A model generated the notes under the pieces. The model saw only the letters and a list, made by a program, of their open reading frames with translations, was not told the DNA's origin and made no database searches. A stretch of 8,321 nt of DNA from positions 6,814-15,134 of the forward strand of contig PALY01000088.1 of NCBI GenBank assembly GCA_002707085.1, given 5' to 3'. This DNA comes from Deltaproteobacteria bacterium (lineage in GTDB: Bacteria; Myxococcota_A; UBA796). The position numbers and the translations under genes are program-made. Of this stretch, positions 1 through 5,805 are shown one piece after another. Numbering within the stretch: position 1 is the stretch's first letter; each line of letters opens with the position of its first letter.

Positions 1-372
1 TGTACAATTCACCCAGATGCTCCCGACCCCGATCCGTCGGTGCTGGCGGCTGTTGGTGCATCCTTGGGCTTTAAAGGGCTGGACTCTTCACTTGCCAAGG
101 TGGAACGTTTGCGCGAATGGAACCCGGTATGGGCGCCACTGACGCACACGCGCTTGCGTCGCCTTTTTCTTGCGTTTGGCGAGTTGGGTGTCGTTGCAGT
201 GGGTCGTAGAGGGACGTTTTCCCCCATCTGTCCTGGCAGAGAAATCGCCTTGGCGAGCCTTTACGCGAACAGTGAAGTCCCAGATCAGAGAGAAGCACTA
301 CGTTCAATGTTGGAGCCGCCAGTGAGAAGCGATGATCTGAATGCTTCTTTTCGTGATTTTATTTGGGTATAG
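1..372 (+). CDS. C-terminal fragment of an unrecognised protein (5' end outside window)
   Basis: The frame is open from the first base and ends at TAG 370-372, giving 123 visible residues. The earliest internal start candidate is GTG at 40, but the frame continues upstream without a stop, so this is most likely the tail of a longer gene. The residues are soluble-looking and mixed in charge, with an Arg-rich patch (THTRLRRLF) followed by a short hydrophobic beta-like stretch (GELGVVAVGRRGTF). I see no signal peptide, membrane segment, nucleotide-binding motif or family signature, and assign no function. The last 14 bp overlap the 3' end of the opposing lipoprotein gene, so the two genes converge with no room for a conventional terminator. 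I am fairly confident it is coding, since the frame is open throughout with ordinary composition. Confidence 0.6.
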   Translation, partial: CTIHPDAPDPDPSVLAAVGASLGFKGLDSSLAKVERLREWNPVWAPLTHTRLRRLFLAFGELGVVAVGRRGTFSPICPGREIALASLYANSEVPDQREALRSMLEPPVRSDDLNASFRDFIWV

Positions 373-955
373 CAGCCAACTTTTTGCGCACACACTCTCG
401 ACCGCCTTCTTTCCATCGTTTGCCCTCGCATGTAAGCGCAGACAAGTCGATTTTGTCCTTGTTGGTATCCAGTGACATCGTCCCTTTTAGGCCGCACGAG
501 TTCTCCCCCGACAAGTGAAGGATCCAGCGGCCTTGGTCTGCTGTGGTTTCCAGTGTTCGGATACCCTGTGGGTCATCTGTGGGCGGTATGCTCAATGGGC
601 CGCCGATGCATTGGCGAAGGCTTCCATTGATCGACATCCAGCGTGCTGGCCATGGTTTTCTGCCATCGGGAAAGTGAATCTTGTCTGCCAGTCGAAGAAT
701 ATCCATCACTTCACCATTTTCTGATCTCCAACGTTCGGCAGCACATGGAAGTCGGTCATGGCATCTTGCAACCAATTCCTTTCCGCCCTCAAAAGGGGGC
801 GCATCAGGGTGTTGGCTCACTGTTGGAGTGACCCGTCCGATCATTTCCCAATGGGTGGCTGCAGCCTGGCTGTTCGTCGATGGCGCGACTGCGGATGGCG
901 TTGTTGGGGTGTTCTGCGAACACGCGAACATCAATAGGGTCACCCAGGCTAGCAT
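359..955 (-). CDS. putative Cys-rich lipoprotein, function unknown
   Basis: A 198-residue protein. The N-terminus MLAWVTLLMFAC is a very short hydrophobic segment ending in Cys12, a plausible though non-canonical lipobox (MFAC) with no basic residue in front. A Ser/Thr/Pro/Ala linker (about residues 13-34) follows, as is usual behind a lipidated cysteine. The mature part has six further cysteines (65, 71, 116, 154, 176, 188), enough for three disulfides, which fits an extracytoplasmic location. The ATG shares one base with the TGA of the gene before it (TGATG), and there is no strong Shine-Dalgarno site, so translation probably depends on coupling to that gene. I do not recognise a family. 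The 3' end overlaps the converging gene at 1-372 by 14 bp. The signal peptide is the weakest part of the call; a non-lipidated secreted protein is the alternative. Confidence 0.7.
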   Translation of the reverse strand: MLAWVTLLMFACSQNTPTTPSAVAPSTNSQAAATHWEMIGRVTPTVSQHPDAPPFEGGKELVARCHDRLPCAAERWRSENGEVMDILRLADKIHFPDGRKPWPARWMSINGSLRQCIGGPLSIPPTDDPQGIRTLETTADQGRWILHLSGENSCGLKGTMSLDTNKDKIDLSALTCEGKRWKEGGRECVRKKLAAIPK

Positions 956-1458
956 CAGTGTCTGGGCTTTAGGTTTACGCAGTTTTCAATCAGAAACGTA
1001 CCTTCCAGGGAGCCGGAGTCGCCGAAGCCAACTTCGAATTCTCCCTCGGCCCGATCTTTCTTGTCCAAGGTGATGTCGATGTTTCCCGTGGTGGCTTGCC
1101 AAACTTCAGCATCCCCTCTATCACTTGAAATGAACCAGCCAGTTGCGCCGGAGTCTCTTGCGGCAATGCTGACCGGCCCGTCTTTTACTTCTTGGCTGGA
1201 GTAGGTGAATTGAAGGGCTTTGAATGTGTCATCTGTACCAATGGTTTCACCGTCTTCATTGTATCGGTCTTGAACCCAAGAGACGTCATCGCACTCCATT
1301 TCTGAATCCGTGATGATGACGTATGGGCCACCCCAGAAAGCCGTTCCTTCGCTGAGGCTGTTTCCATCTACTTTACCGCTGATGTCTGAGAAGAGTTTAC
1401 TGCAACCCGTCGTGCATAGACTGAGGCTAAAGAATGTGGTCATGATCAGTTGGCGCAT
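955..1458 (-). CDS. putative lipoprotein, function unknown
   Basis: A 167-residue protein starting at ATG 1458, chosen because GGAGGA (1463-1468) sits 4 bp upstream; a TTG 12 bp further up (1470) lies inside that site and is rejected. The N-terminus MRQLIMTTFFSLSLCTTGC is a basic plus hydrophobic signal ending at Cys19, the likely lipidation site (TTGC is a permissive rather than ideal lipobox). The mature part is acidic and looks like an all-beta domain. It has a GKVDG motif at 28-32, CDD at 56-58 and a C-terminal GTFLIENC stretch at 153-160. The only two mature cysteines, 56 and 160, could form one disulfide spanning the domain. Small delta-proteobacterial lipoproteins of this general look are common but mostly unnamed, so no function is assigned. 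It is the first gene of a two-gene unit with the downstream lipoprotein, and is divergent from the MeaB-type gene. Confidence 0.75.
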   Translation of the reverse strand: MRQLIMTTFFSLSLCTTGCSKLFSDISGKVDGNSLSEGTAFWGGPYVIITDSEMECDDVSWVQDRYNEDGETIGTDDTFKALQFTYSSQEVKDGPVSIAARDSGATGWFISSDRGDAEVWQATTGNIDITLDKKDRAEGEFEVGFGDSGSLEGTFLIENCVNLKPRH

Positions 1459-1504
1459 GGTGTCCTCCAAGTTCCTTGATATCTTCGGGAGGTTAGGGAC
1501 ACCA
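1458..1504. repeat. 8-bp inverted repeat across the divergent gene gap
   Basis: TGGTGTCC (1458-1465) is matched exactly by its reverse complement GGACACCA (1497-1504), centred near 1481 where a GATATC palindrome (1478-1483) also lies. The repeat spans almost the whole 57-bp gap between the lipoprotein start (1458) and the MeaB-type start (1516). It could be an operator seen by both divergent genes, or chance partly driven by the two facing Shine-Dalgarno regions. No convincing -35/-10 pair was found in the gap, so promoters may lie inside the neighbouring genes. Confidence 0.3.
1463..1468 (-). promoter_or_regulatory. Shine-Dalgarno site deciding the start of the 955-1458 gene
   Basis: Minus-strand GGAGGA sits four bases before ATG 1458. 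It fixes the start there and rules out the in-frame TTG at 1470, which would overlap the site. Confidence 0.75.
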
Positions 1505-1506
1505 CT

Positions 1507-1512
1507 GGAGGA
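1507..1512 (+). promoter_or_regulatory. Shine-Dalgarno site of the MeaB-type gene
   Basis: GGAGGA is followed three bases later by ATG 1516, supporting that start for the operon's first gene. A second GGGAGG at 1487-1492 is too far away to serve this start. Confidence 0.7.
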
Positions 1513-1515
1513 TCC

Positions 1516-2478
1516 ATGAGCGACCCGCTCTTCGATGCAGCCGTTGATGGGGACAGGCGCTCTTTGGCGCGTGCAATATCCCGTATCGATGACCGTGCGA
1601 CCGGGACACTGGAAGCCATTGGGTCGCTATCGCCGCGGCGTATTGGTGGGCCAGGTAAACCATTTGTGTTGGGTATTACAGGTCCACCGGGTGCCGGAAA
1701 AAGTACTTTTACAGACAAATTAATTACCCGTGCAAGGACCCGTGGGGAGAAAGTGGCAGTGGTGGCAGTTGATCCATCGAGTCCTTTTTCTGGTGGTGCG
1801 ATTCTCGGTGACCGGCTGCGGATGGAAGGTCATGCCACAGACCCGAATGTATTTATTCGTTCTTTGGCCAGCAGAGGTCACTTGGGTGGCTTGTCTCGAG
1901 CATCGGGTCAGGTGGTTGATCTGTTGGATGCAGCTTCCTTTGACTTGATCATTGTAGAAACGGTTGGGGTGGGTCAATCGGAACTGGCTGTAATGGAGGT
2001 CGCCGATACCGTTTTGGTGGTGCTGACCCCAGAGAGTGGAGATGTGGTTCAAACCATGAAGGCTGGATTGCTGGAAGTTGCTGATCTTTTTGTGGTGAAC
2101 AAGTCCGATCGTCCCGGAGCCAATGCGTTGCAGCGGAACCTAGAGTTGATGGTACATCTTGATATGCCACTCCAATCGACAGATTCTCACTGGGCGATCC
2201 CAGTCGCGACCTGCTCTGCAACCGAGAATGACGGCATTGATGAGGTTGTGGATTCGGCATTGGCACATTTGGAATGGTGCTGTGGTCCGGGTCGTCCGGC
2301 TTGGGACCGTCGTCGAGCGGTGGGTCGGGTGCGCACGTTCTTGGATGTGGTGTCAGAAGACGCCCGTTCCTATGCCCTTGATGCCCTGCGCGATGAACAC
2401 GCTGCGTTGAGGTTGGGGCTGGAGGCTGGTGACATCAACCCATATCAAGCGGCTGCTGACTGGGGCACCAAGGGATGA
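1516..2478 (+). CDS. meaB: MeaB/ArgK-type GTPase, acyl-CoA mutase chaperone
   Basis: This cytoplasmic P-loop GTPase belongs to the MeaB/ArgK (MMAA) branch of the G3E family. It is known to gate B12 cofactor loading and protect methylmalonyl-CoA mutase and related mutases. The motifs are all visible: Walker A GPPGAGKST (56-64), the Mg/switch region DPSSPFSGGAILGDR (86-100), the RSLASRGHLGG switch segment (115-125), ETVGVGQSE (148-156) containing the G3-type element, NKSD base recognition (195-198), and a CSATEN G5-like loop (233-238). The length of 320 residues is normal for the family, and the C-terminal helical dimerisation arm seems complete. ATG 1516 has a strong Shine-Dalgarno site. The gene overlaps the next by ATGA, giving translational coupling to a crotonase-fold decarboxylase, as in the E. 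coli argK-scpB arrangement. Unusually, no mutase gene is adjacent on the left, where the lipoprotein pair lies. Which mutase it serves (methylmalonyl-, ethylmalonyl- or isobutyryl-CoA) cannot be told from the window. Confidence 0.93.
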   Translation: MSDPLFDAAVDGDRRSLARAISRIDDRATGTLEAIGSLSPRRIGGPGKPFVLGITGPPGAGKSTFTDKLITRARTRGEKVAVVAVDPSSPFSGGAILGDRLRMEGHATDPNVFIRSLASRGHLGGLSRASGQVVDLLDAASFDLIIVETVGVGQSELAVMEVADTVLVVLTPESGDVVQTMKAGLLEVADLFVVNKSDRPGANALQRNLELMVHLDMPLQSTDSHWAIPVATCSATENDGIDEVVDSALAHLEWCCGPGRPAWDRRRAVGRVRTFLDVVSEDARSYALDALRDEHAALRLGLEAGDINPYQAAADWGTKG

Positions 2479-3263
2479 CCTGGAATCCGCAGGACTTTCC
2501 CCGCGGGCGCGGACGGGTGGACTTGTCTGTACGGGATCGGTTGGCAGTGGTCACATTTGACAACCCGGATGCGAGAAATGCCATGAGTGTTGGCATGATG
2601 GCAGACGTTGTTGCCTTGGTGGAGAAACTGGAAGAGGCGGATGTCTCGGCGGTGTTGCTGCGAGGTTCTCCGGGGTCCGGCTTTTGTGCAGGTGGTGACC
2701 TAAAAGATGTGCGGGCGCACCTGATGACCCCATCTGCTGCTGCCGGAATGCCGGCCGTGATGGGGGGTGCCTTGGATAGACTGGCGTCACTGAATGCTGT
2801 GATCGTAGCTGCAGTGGAAGGTGCAGCGTTGGGGGGAGGTGCAGAACTTTTGACCGCCGCCGATTGGGTGATCGCAGCGGATGATGCGCAGATTGGCTTT
2901 GTCCACGCAGCATTGGGTGTGTCTCCAGGTTGGGGCGGTGGACATCGGTTGGTGCGCAAAGTGGGGCACAGGGCTGCGCTGCCGGTACTGGTTGGTGCGC
3001 GAAAGATGACGGCTGCGCAGTCTGCTGTACTGGGGCTTGTTGATGAGGTGGTCGCCCAAGGGGATGCAGAGGTGTCGGCTCGTGAATGGATAGGTCGTAT
3101 ATTGGCGCGACCATCAGAAGCGGTGCAAGGTGCGCTGCAAATCCTCCGTGCTGGTAGAGAACAGCCCGATTCCGCGGCGGATGTGGAGCGCGCGGTGTTT
3201 CAGGATTTGTGGGGCGGCCCAGCTCACCGGCGTGCGTTGGATGGCGTAAAGGCGGGAGGGTGA
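2475..3263 (+). CDS. crotonase-fold ethylmalonyl/methylmalonyl-CoA decarboxylase-like protein
   Basis: A 262-residue enoyl-CoA hydratase/isomerase-superfamily protein. Oxyanion-hole segments are at FCAGGDL (70-76) and ALGGGAEL (118-125), and substrate-side motifs at FVHAALGVSPGWGG (142-155). The catalytic Glu of true hydratases that precedes the LGxxPGxGG loop is replaced by His144, while Glu124 of the other catalytic position is kept. From memory, mammalian ECHDC1 (ethylmalonyl-CoA decarboxylase) has the same FVH, a similar PSWGG loop and the same late VWGGPA motif, here LWGGPA at 245-250. Early NPxxxNAxSxGMM (30-42) also matches it. The likely reaction is decarboxylation of ethylmalonyl-CoA or methylmalonyl-CoA to butyryl- or propionyl-CoA, acting as metabolite repair or as part of a mutase pathway. 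The ATG overlaps the MeaB stop (ATGA), with AAGGG just before it. E. coli ScpB-type methylmalonyl-CoA decarboxylase is the alternative; a plain hydratase is less likely. Confidence 0.85.
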   Translation: MTWNPQDFPRGRGRVDLSVRDRLAVVTFDNPDARNAMSVGMMADVVALVEKLEEADVSAVLLRGSPGSGFCAGGDLKDVRAHLMTPSAAAGMPAVMGGALDRLASLNAVIVAAVEGAALGGGAELLTAADWVIAADDAQIGFVHAALGVSPGWGGGHRLVRKVGHRAALPVLVGARKMTAAQSAVLGLVDEVVAQGDAEVSAREWIGRILARPSEAVQGALQILRAGREQPDSAADVERAVFQDLWGGPAHRRALDGVKAGG

Positions 3264-3781
3264 GGTTCCTGGTGTTGTTTCTGTGTGCTGGGTGTATTGC
3301 TCGGACGCCGGTTCCAGAAAATATGTCGCCGACCATTGAAGCGCCTTCAATGGTTTTGTCCGGCCCCAGCGGGTTGGTTCACGATGGGAAATTTCGAGAC
3401 AACACCTATGGCTTTTCAGTGGATTTACTGGAAGGTTGGGTTGCTGAGTCTGGATCGGAAACCAGCCTTATGCGGGTTGGTTTTGAGCATGTAGCTACAA
3501 CGACTCGTATCGAATTTTGGGTATTTGAAGGAGGAGTCATTGAACCCAGGGTGCGTGGTGGGTGTGTTTGGTCTTTCGTCGAGCAGGGGCGAATGATTCA
3601 GGACGTAGATGAGGTTGTGGTCGCTACTTGTGTTCCAGAGGACCCCAGCGACCCCCGGGTTTTTGGGACAATTTTTCGGTATAGGGGATCCATCATGCAA
3701 GTCGAAATGCATGTGCCGATCGTGGGGCTACTGGAAGGTAAAGAGACGGCTGAAGCGGTACTGAGGACACTGGCCTGGTGA
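3260..3781 (+). CDS. putative lipoprotein at the end of the MeaB operon
   Basis: A 173-residue protein starting at GTG 3260, whose bases overlap the TGA of the decarboxylase gene (GTGA). A purine-rich GGGAGG (3254-3259) lies directly before it, and an upstream GTG at 3209 would put a long hydrophilic tail before the signal. MRFLVLFLCAGC is a short basic-hydrophobic signal with a likely lipidated Cys12. The mature part begins with a Pro/Ser-rich linker, then a compact beta-rich domain with FRDNTYGFSVDLLEGW (45-60). That pattern recalls the opening strand of PsbP/DUF1795-like domains, but I would not name the family on it. Two mature cysteines (102, 124) could pair. Its place as third gene of a cytoplasmic CoA operon is unexpected; it may simply share the transcript. 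Its stop is 2 bp from the stop of the opposing gene. Confidence 0.7.
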   Translation: MRFLVLFLCAGCIARTPVPENMSPTIEAPSMVLSGPSGLVHDGKFRDNTYGFSVDLLEGWVAESGSETSLMRVGFEHVATTTRIEFWVFEGGVIEPRVRGGCVWSFVEQGRMIQDVDEVVVATCVPEDPSDPRVFGTIFRYRGSIMQVEMHVPIVGLLEGKETAEAVLRTLAW

Positions 3782-3783
3782 GG

Positions 3784-5526
3784 CTAATCCTCGCGTCTTC
3801 GAAGCAGGGCCACAAAAAGTGGGAAGAGAAGCAGTCCCCACCGACGTTGACTTCGGGGGCCTGCTGTACAGCCTCCGCCCTCACAGCCGGCACCCGCCGC
3901 ATCTGTACAGCCACCATCTTCGCCACCACCGCAGCCTCCACCTTCGCCTTCGCCATCTGAACAGCCAGTCGATGCGTAGCTGACTTCTCCCAGCCACATA
4001 TAGGCGCCAAGCCAGTCGCCTTCGGGGCCCGCGCTTTCCACTTGCATTCCGGTGATGCCGATTCCTTCAAGGCCAGGGACTGTAAATGTGATGTCGCTTA
4101 GGGCATCCCCAAGCAGGCCGCCGACAAGACCGCTGAACACGCTGGCAAAGCTCTCTTCAATCGTGTCGGTTGACTCTGGCACGAAATCATTGCTGGTTAC
4201 GCTCGGGTTGAAGGATCCAGCGTCTAAGTCAAAGGCGATAGCGAGTTGTCCAGTGGTGTCGTCGAACCCGACATCCAGGCCGCCATCGACTTCCAGCCCA
4301 ATCGCCAGAACTCGGGCATTTCTGTGGTCCAGTTCGGCCATGAAATCCAGCCCCAAATCGTCTACCACCAAGCCGATGTCGTTGGCAGCAGCGAACTCAA
4401 GTTTTGGTGCTTGCTGTGGGCGGGTTTGAATGACCATGGGTCGTGCTTCAGGAAACAGCGGGTTGAACGCTTCTCCCGCGAGCAGTCCCAATAGAGACGT
4501 GTCGATTGGGAATCCAAGGTCCTCGTCTACGGTGTAGCAGAGGAGTCCGCTCTGCCAAAGCGCATACATGAGTTGATTGCCAAACTCGTCGGAAAGCATC
4601 AGATTTGCAGCGTGATCTGGATCGATACCTTCTGCTGGCTGACCGATGCTTGGGCTGCTGCTTGATATCGCTTCAAACTCACCGCTGTCCCATTCAGCGA
4701 TGCAGTCACTTACTTCTGCAGCTTCTGCTAATCCTGCCATCGTGAGACGCAGTCCAGCGGGTTGGATGACGACATCGCCTGGACGTACGGCAAGGCGAAG
4801 TGTGCTGTCTTGGACTTCAAGTTCCTGATCGATTGTTGCTGCGCTGAATGCGTCTTCTAGGGTGGTTTCCAGTTCGGGGGCGAAATCGCCCACAGCGTCA
4901 TTTAGGGCGTCTCCGATGGCGGGCAAGATCAAGTCGACAATGTCGAGTCCGATAAAGGCGAAAACATCGAGGACCGTGCCCAAAGGGCAGTCCTCTAAAT
5001 AAACATCGTCTCCCGTTAGTGCGTAATCGACAGTGAGTTCGCCAATGGTTGCATCGAGTCGTTGTGTTCCGTCATCGTCTACAACCACATCGAGGGCGAT
5101 TTCAGTAAACGCGTTTACTTCAAAGGGTTCTACCCACCCATCACAGTCGCTGGGAATACATTCAAGCTCTGTATACAGCGAGAACGGTTCGGCGGAAGAG
5201 TTTACGCTTACATAAATTGTAATTTCTGCGTCTAAATAGCCTGTGTTGGGTGTGATATTGATGTTGTCAAAATCAAGCCCGATGAGAAGCCCATCCACTG
5301 TGGCCTCGTATCCGCCAAGCCAACATTCACCGAACAAGCCATCGTAGCCTTCGGAAATGCCATCAACGGGAAGGTCTTCGGGTGCCAACCCTGGCACCAG
5401 CGATCCCATGGCATCCAGGCCTGCGGGTGTGATGTCTACATGGAGCGCATCAGCGATCTCGGTTCCTGCGGGTACCGCATCTGCGTGCGCCACGGATAAC
5501 AGAGAAAGTAGAGCTGCTGAGTACAC
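3784..5526 (-). CDS. exported acidic protein, possible BPI/TULIP-like fold, MYXO-CTERM-like anchor
   Basis: About 580 residues from GTG 5526, preceded by GACGAGG at 5 bp. A TTG at 5553 and an upstream extension to 5652 are in frame, but the latter would run through the likely tRNA promoter. The signal peptide is YSAALLSLLSVAHA with cleavage before Asp16. The mature protein is very acidic, with one visible lysine (375). The order of elements resembles eukaryotic BPI/LBP proteins. A first beta-rich half is followed by an amphipathic helix region (LPAIGDALNDAV, 201-212). A central bridge (SDEFGNQLMYALWQSGLL, 312-329) leads to a second half with P-rich strands (RPMVIQTRPQQAPKLEF, 362-378) and long beta strands. 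This is my reading of pattern, not a search result. The tail has cysteines 522, 532, 540, 548 and 553 in a Gly-rich linker, then RR, a hydrophobic run (563-575) and RRR, the layout of MYXO-CTERM cell-surface sorting signals. The role may be lipid binding or transport at the surface, but this is unproven. Confidence 0.75.
   Translation of the reverse strand: MYSAALLSLLSVAHADAVPAGTEIADALHVDITPAGLDAMGSLVPGLAPEDLPVDGISEGYDGLFGECWLGGYEATVDGLLIGLDFDNINITPNTGYLDAEITIYVSVNSSAEPFSLYTELECIPSDCDGWVEPFEVNAFTEIALDVVVDDDGTQRLDATIGELTVDYALTGDDVYLEDCPLGTVLDVFAFIGLDIVDLILPAIGDALNDAVGDFAPELETTLEDAFSAATIDQELEVQDSTLRLAVRPGDVVIQPAGLRLTMAGLAEAAEVSDCIAEWDSGEFEAISSSSPSIGQPAEGIDPDHAANLMLSDEFGNQLMYALWQSGLLCYTVDEDLGFPIDTSLLGLLAGEAFNPLFPEARPMVIQTRPQQAPKLEFAAANDIGLVVDDLGLDFMAELDHRNARVLAIGLEVDGGLDVGFDDTTGQLAIAFDLDAGSFNPSVTSNDFVPESTDTIEESFASVFSGLVGGLLGDALSDITFTVPGLEGIGITGMQVESAGPEGDWLGAYMWLGEVSYASTGCSDGEGEGGGCGGGEDGGCTDAAGAGCEGGGCTAGPRSQRRWGLLLFPLFVALLRRRED
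3853..3972 (-). other. Cys/Gly-rich linker encoding the MYXO-CTERM-like tail
   Basis: This segment encodes roughly residues 519-558 of the exported protein: five cysteines separated by Gly/Asp/Glu/Ala runs (GGGCGGGEDGGC is typical). The codons are GC-rich and repetitive compared with the rest of the gene. It ends just before the hydrophobic anchor and RRR cluster. In MYXO-CTERM proteins a cysteine near the anchor is thought to be the processing/lipidation site; here several cysteines are candidates. Confidence 0.55.
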
Positions 5527-5610
5527 GAAAACCTCGTCGCAAAGTGCTTTCAAATATCGTAGCGGTATTCGCGTTGAGCCGCCACGAATGCATTCAGCAA
5601 CAACAGTGCT

Positions 5611-5639
5611 TTGACACCCCAGGTGTGGTGGAGTAGATA
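5611..5639 (+). promoter_or_regulatory. candidate sigma-70 promoter of tRNA-Phe
   Basis: A perfect -35 hexamer TTGACA (5611-5616) is followed after 17 bp by TAGATA (5634-5639), a weak -10, then a GC-rich start region. It points toward the tRNA, with a transcript leader of about 70 bases to be removed by RNase P. A small inverted repeat ACACC-CCA-GGTGT (5614-5626) lies in the spacer. The site falls inside the longest possible upstream extension of the opposing gene, which supports a shorter start for that gene. Confidence 0.45.
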
Positions 5640-5673
5640 GGCGTGCTTCCAAGGTCCATCACAGGTGTGGTGG
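5620..5673 (+). repeat. 12-bp direct repeat, copies 42 bp apart, before tRNA-Phe
   Basis: CAGGTGTGGTGG occurs at 5620-5631 and again at 5662-5673. The start-to-start distance of 42 bp is close to four helical turns, so a protein bound to both copies would sit on one face. One copy lies in the promoter spacer, the other downstream of the expected transcription start. It could be a regulator site or a remnant of a duplication. Confidence 0.5.
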
Positions 5674-5718
5674 CGGCAGTGAAGCAACCACGGTAACTTT
5701 GAAAACGTGCGGCAAAAT

Positions 5719-5791
5719 GGCCAGATAGCTCAGTCGGTAGAGCAGGGGATTGAAAATCCCCGTGTCGGCGGTTCGATTCCGTCTCTGGCCA
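5719..5791 (+). tRNA. tRNA-Phe (anticodon GAA)
   Basis: A complete 73-base cloverleaf. The acceptor stem GGCCAGA (5719-5725) pairs with TCTGGCC (5784-5790), and the discriminator base is A at 5791. The D stem GCTC/GAGC has loop AGTCGGTA. The anticodon stem GGGGA/TCCCC encloses the loop TTGAAAA with anticodon GAA at 5752-5754. The variable loop is GTGTC, and the T arm GGCGG/CCGTC has one G-T pair and loop TTCGATT. The gene is followed by CC and then T, so the full CCA tail is not encoded and must be added. A short T run (5794-5798) follows without a stem. A reading frame runs through the tRNA into the downstream small gene. Confidence 0.97.
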
Positions 5792-5805
5792 CCTTTTTCT
5801 TTACT

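Noticed and set aside
2551..3336. 261-codon antisense frame over the decarboxylase gene
   Set aside because: It is rich in His, Pro and Gln in a way typical of a shadow of GC-rich coding sequence, has no motif, and the plus-strand gene is clearly real.
4178..4196. TGGCAC followed by TTGCT, resembling a sigma-54 promoter
   Set aside because: The spacing is 7 bases rather than 5, and it lies antisense within the large exported-protein gene.
5527..5652. Upstream extension of the exported-protein gene to TTG 5652
   Set aside because: It would place some 42 residues before the signal peptide and run through the candidate tRNA promoter; GTG 5526 has a good ribosome binding site.
5707..5790. Reading frame through the tRNA (QIAQSVEQGIENPRVGGS)
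   Set aside because: This peptide is the familiar conceptual translation of tRNA-Phe and is not accepted as protein; only the part after the tRNA shows a coding-like cysteine pattern.
5792..5800. T-rich run after tRNA-Phe as a terminator
   Set aside because: There is no stem of its own in front apart from the tRNA, and the run is interrupted; read-through into the next gene is at least as likely.
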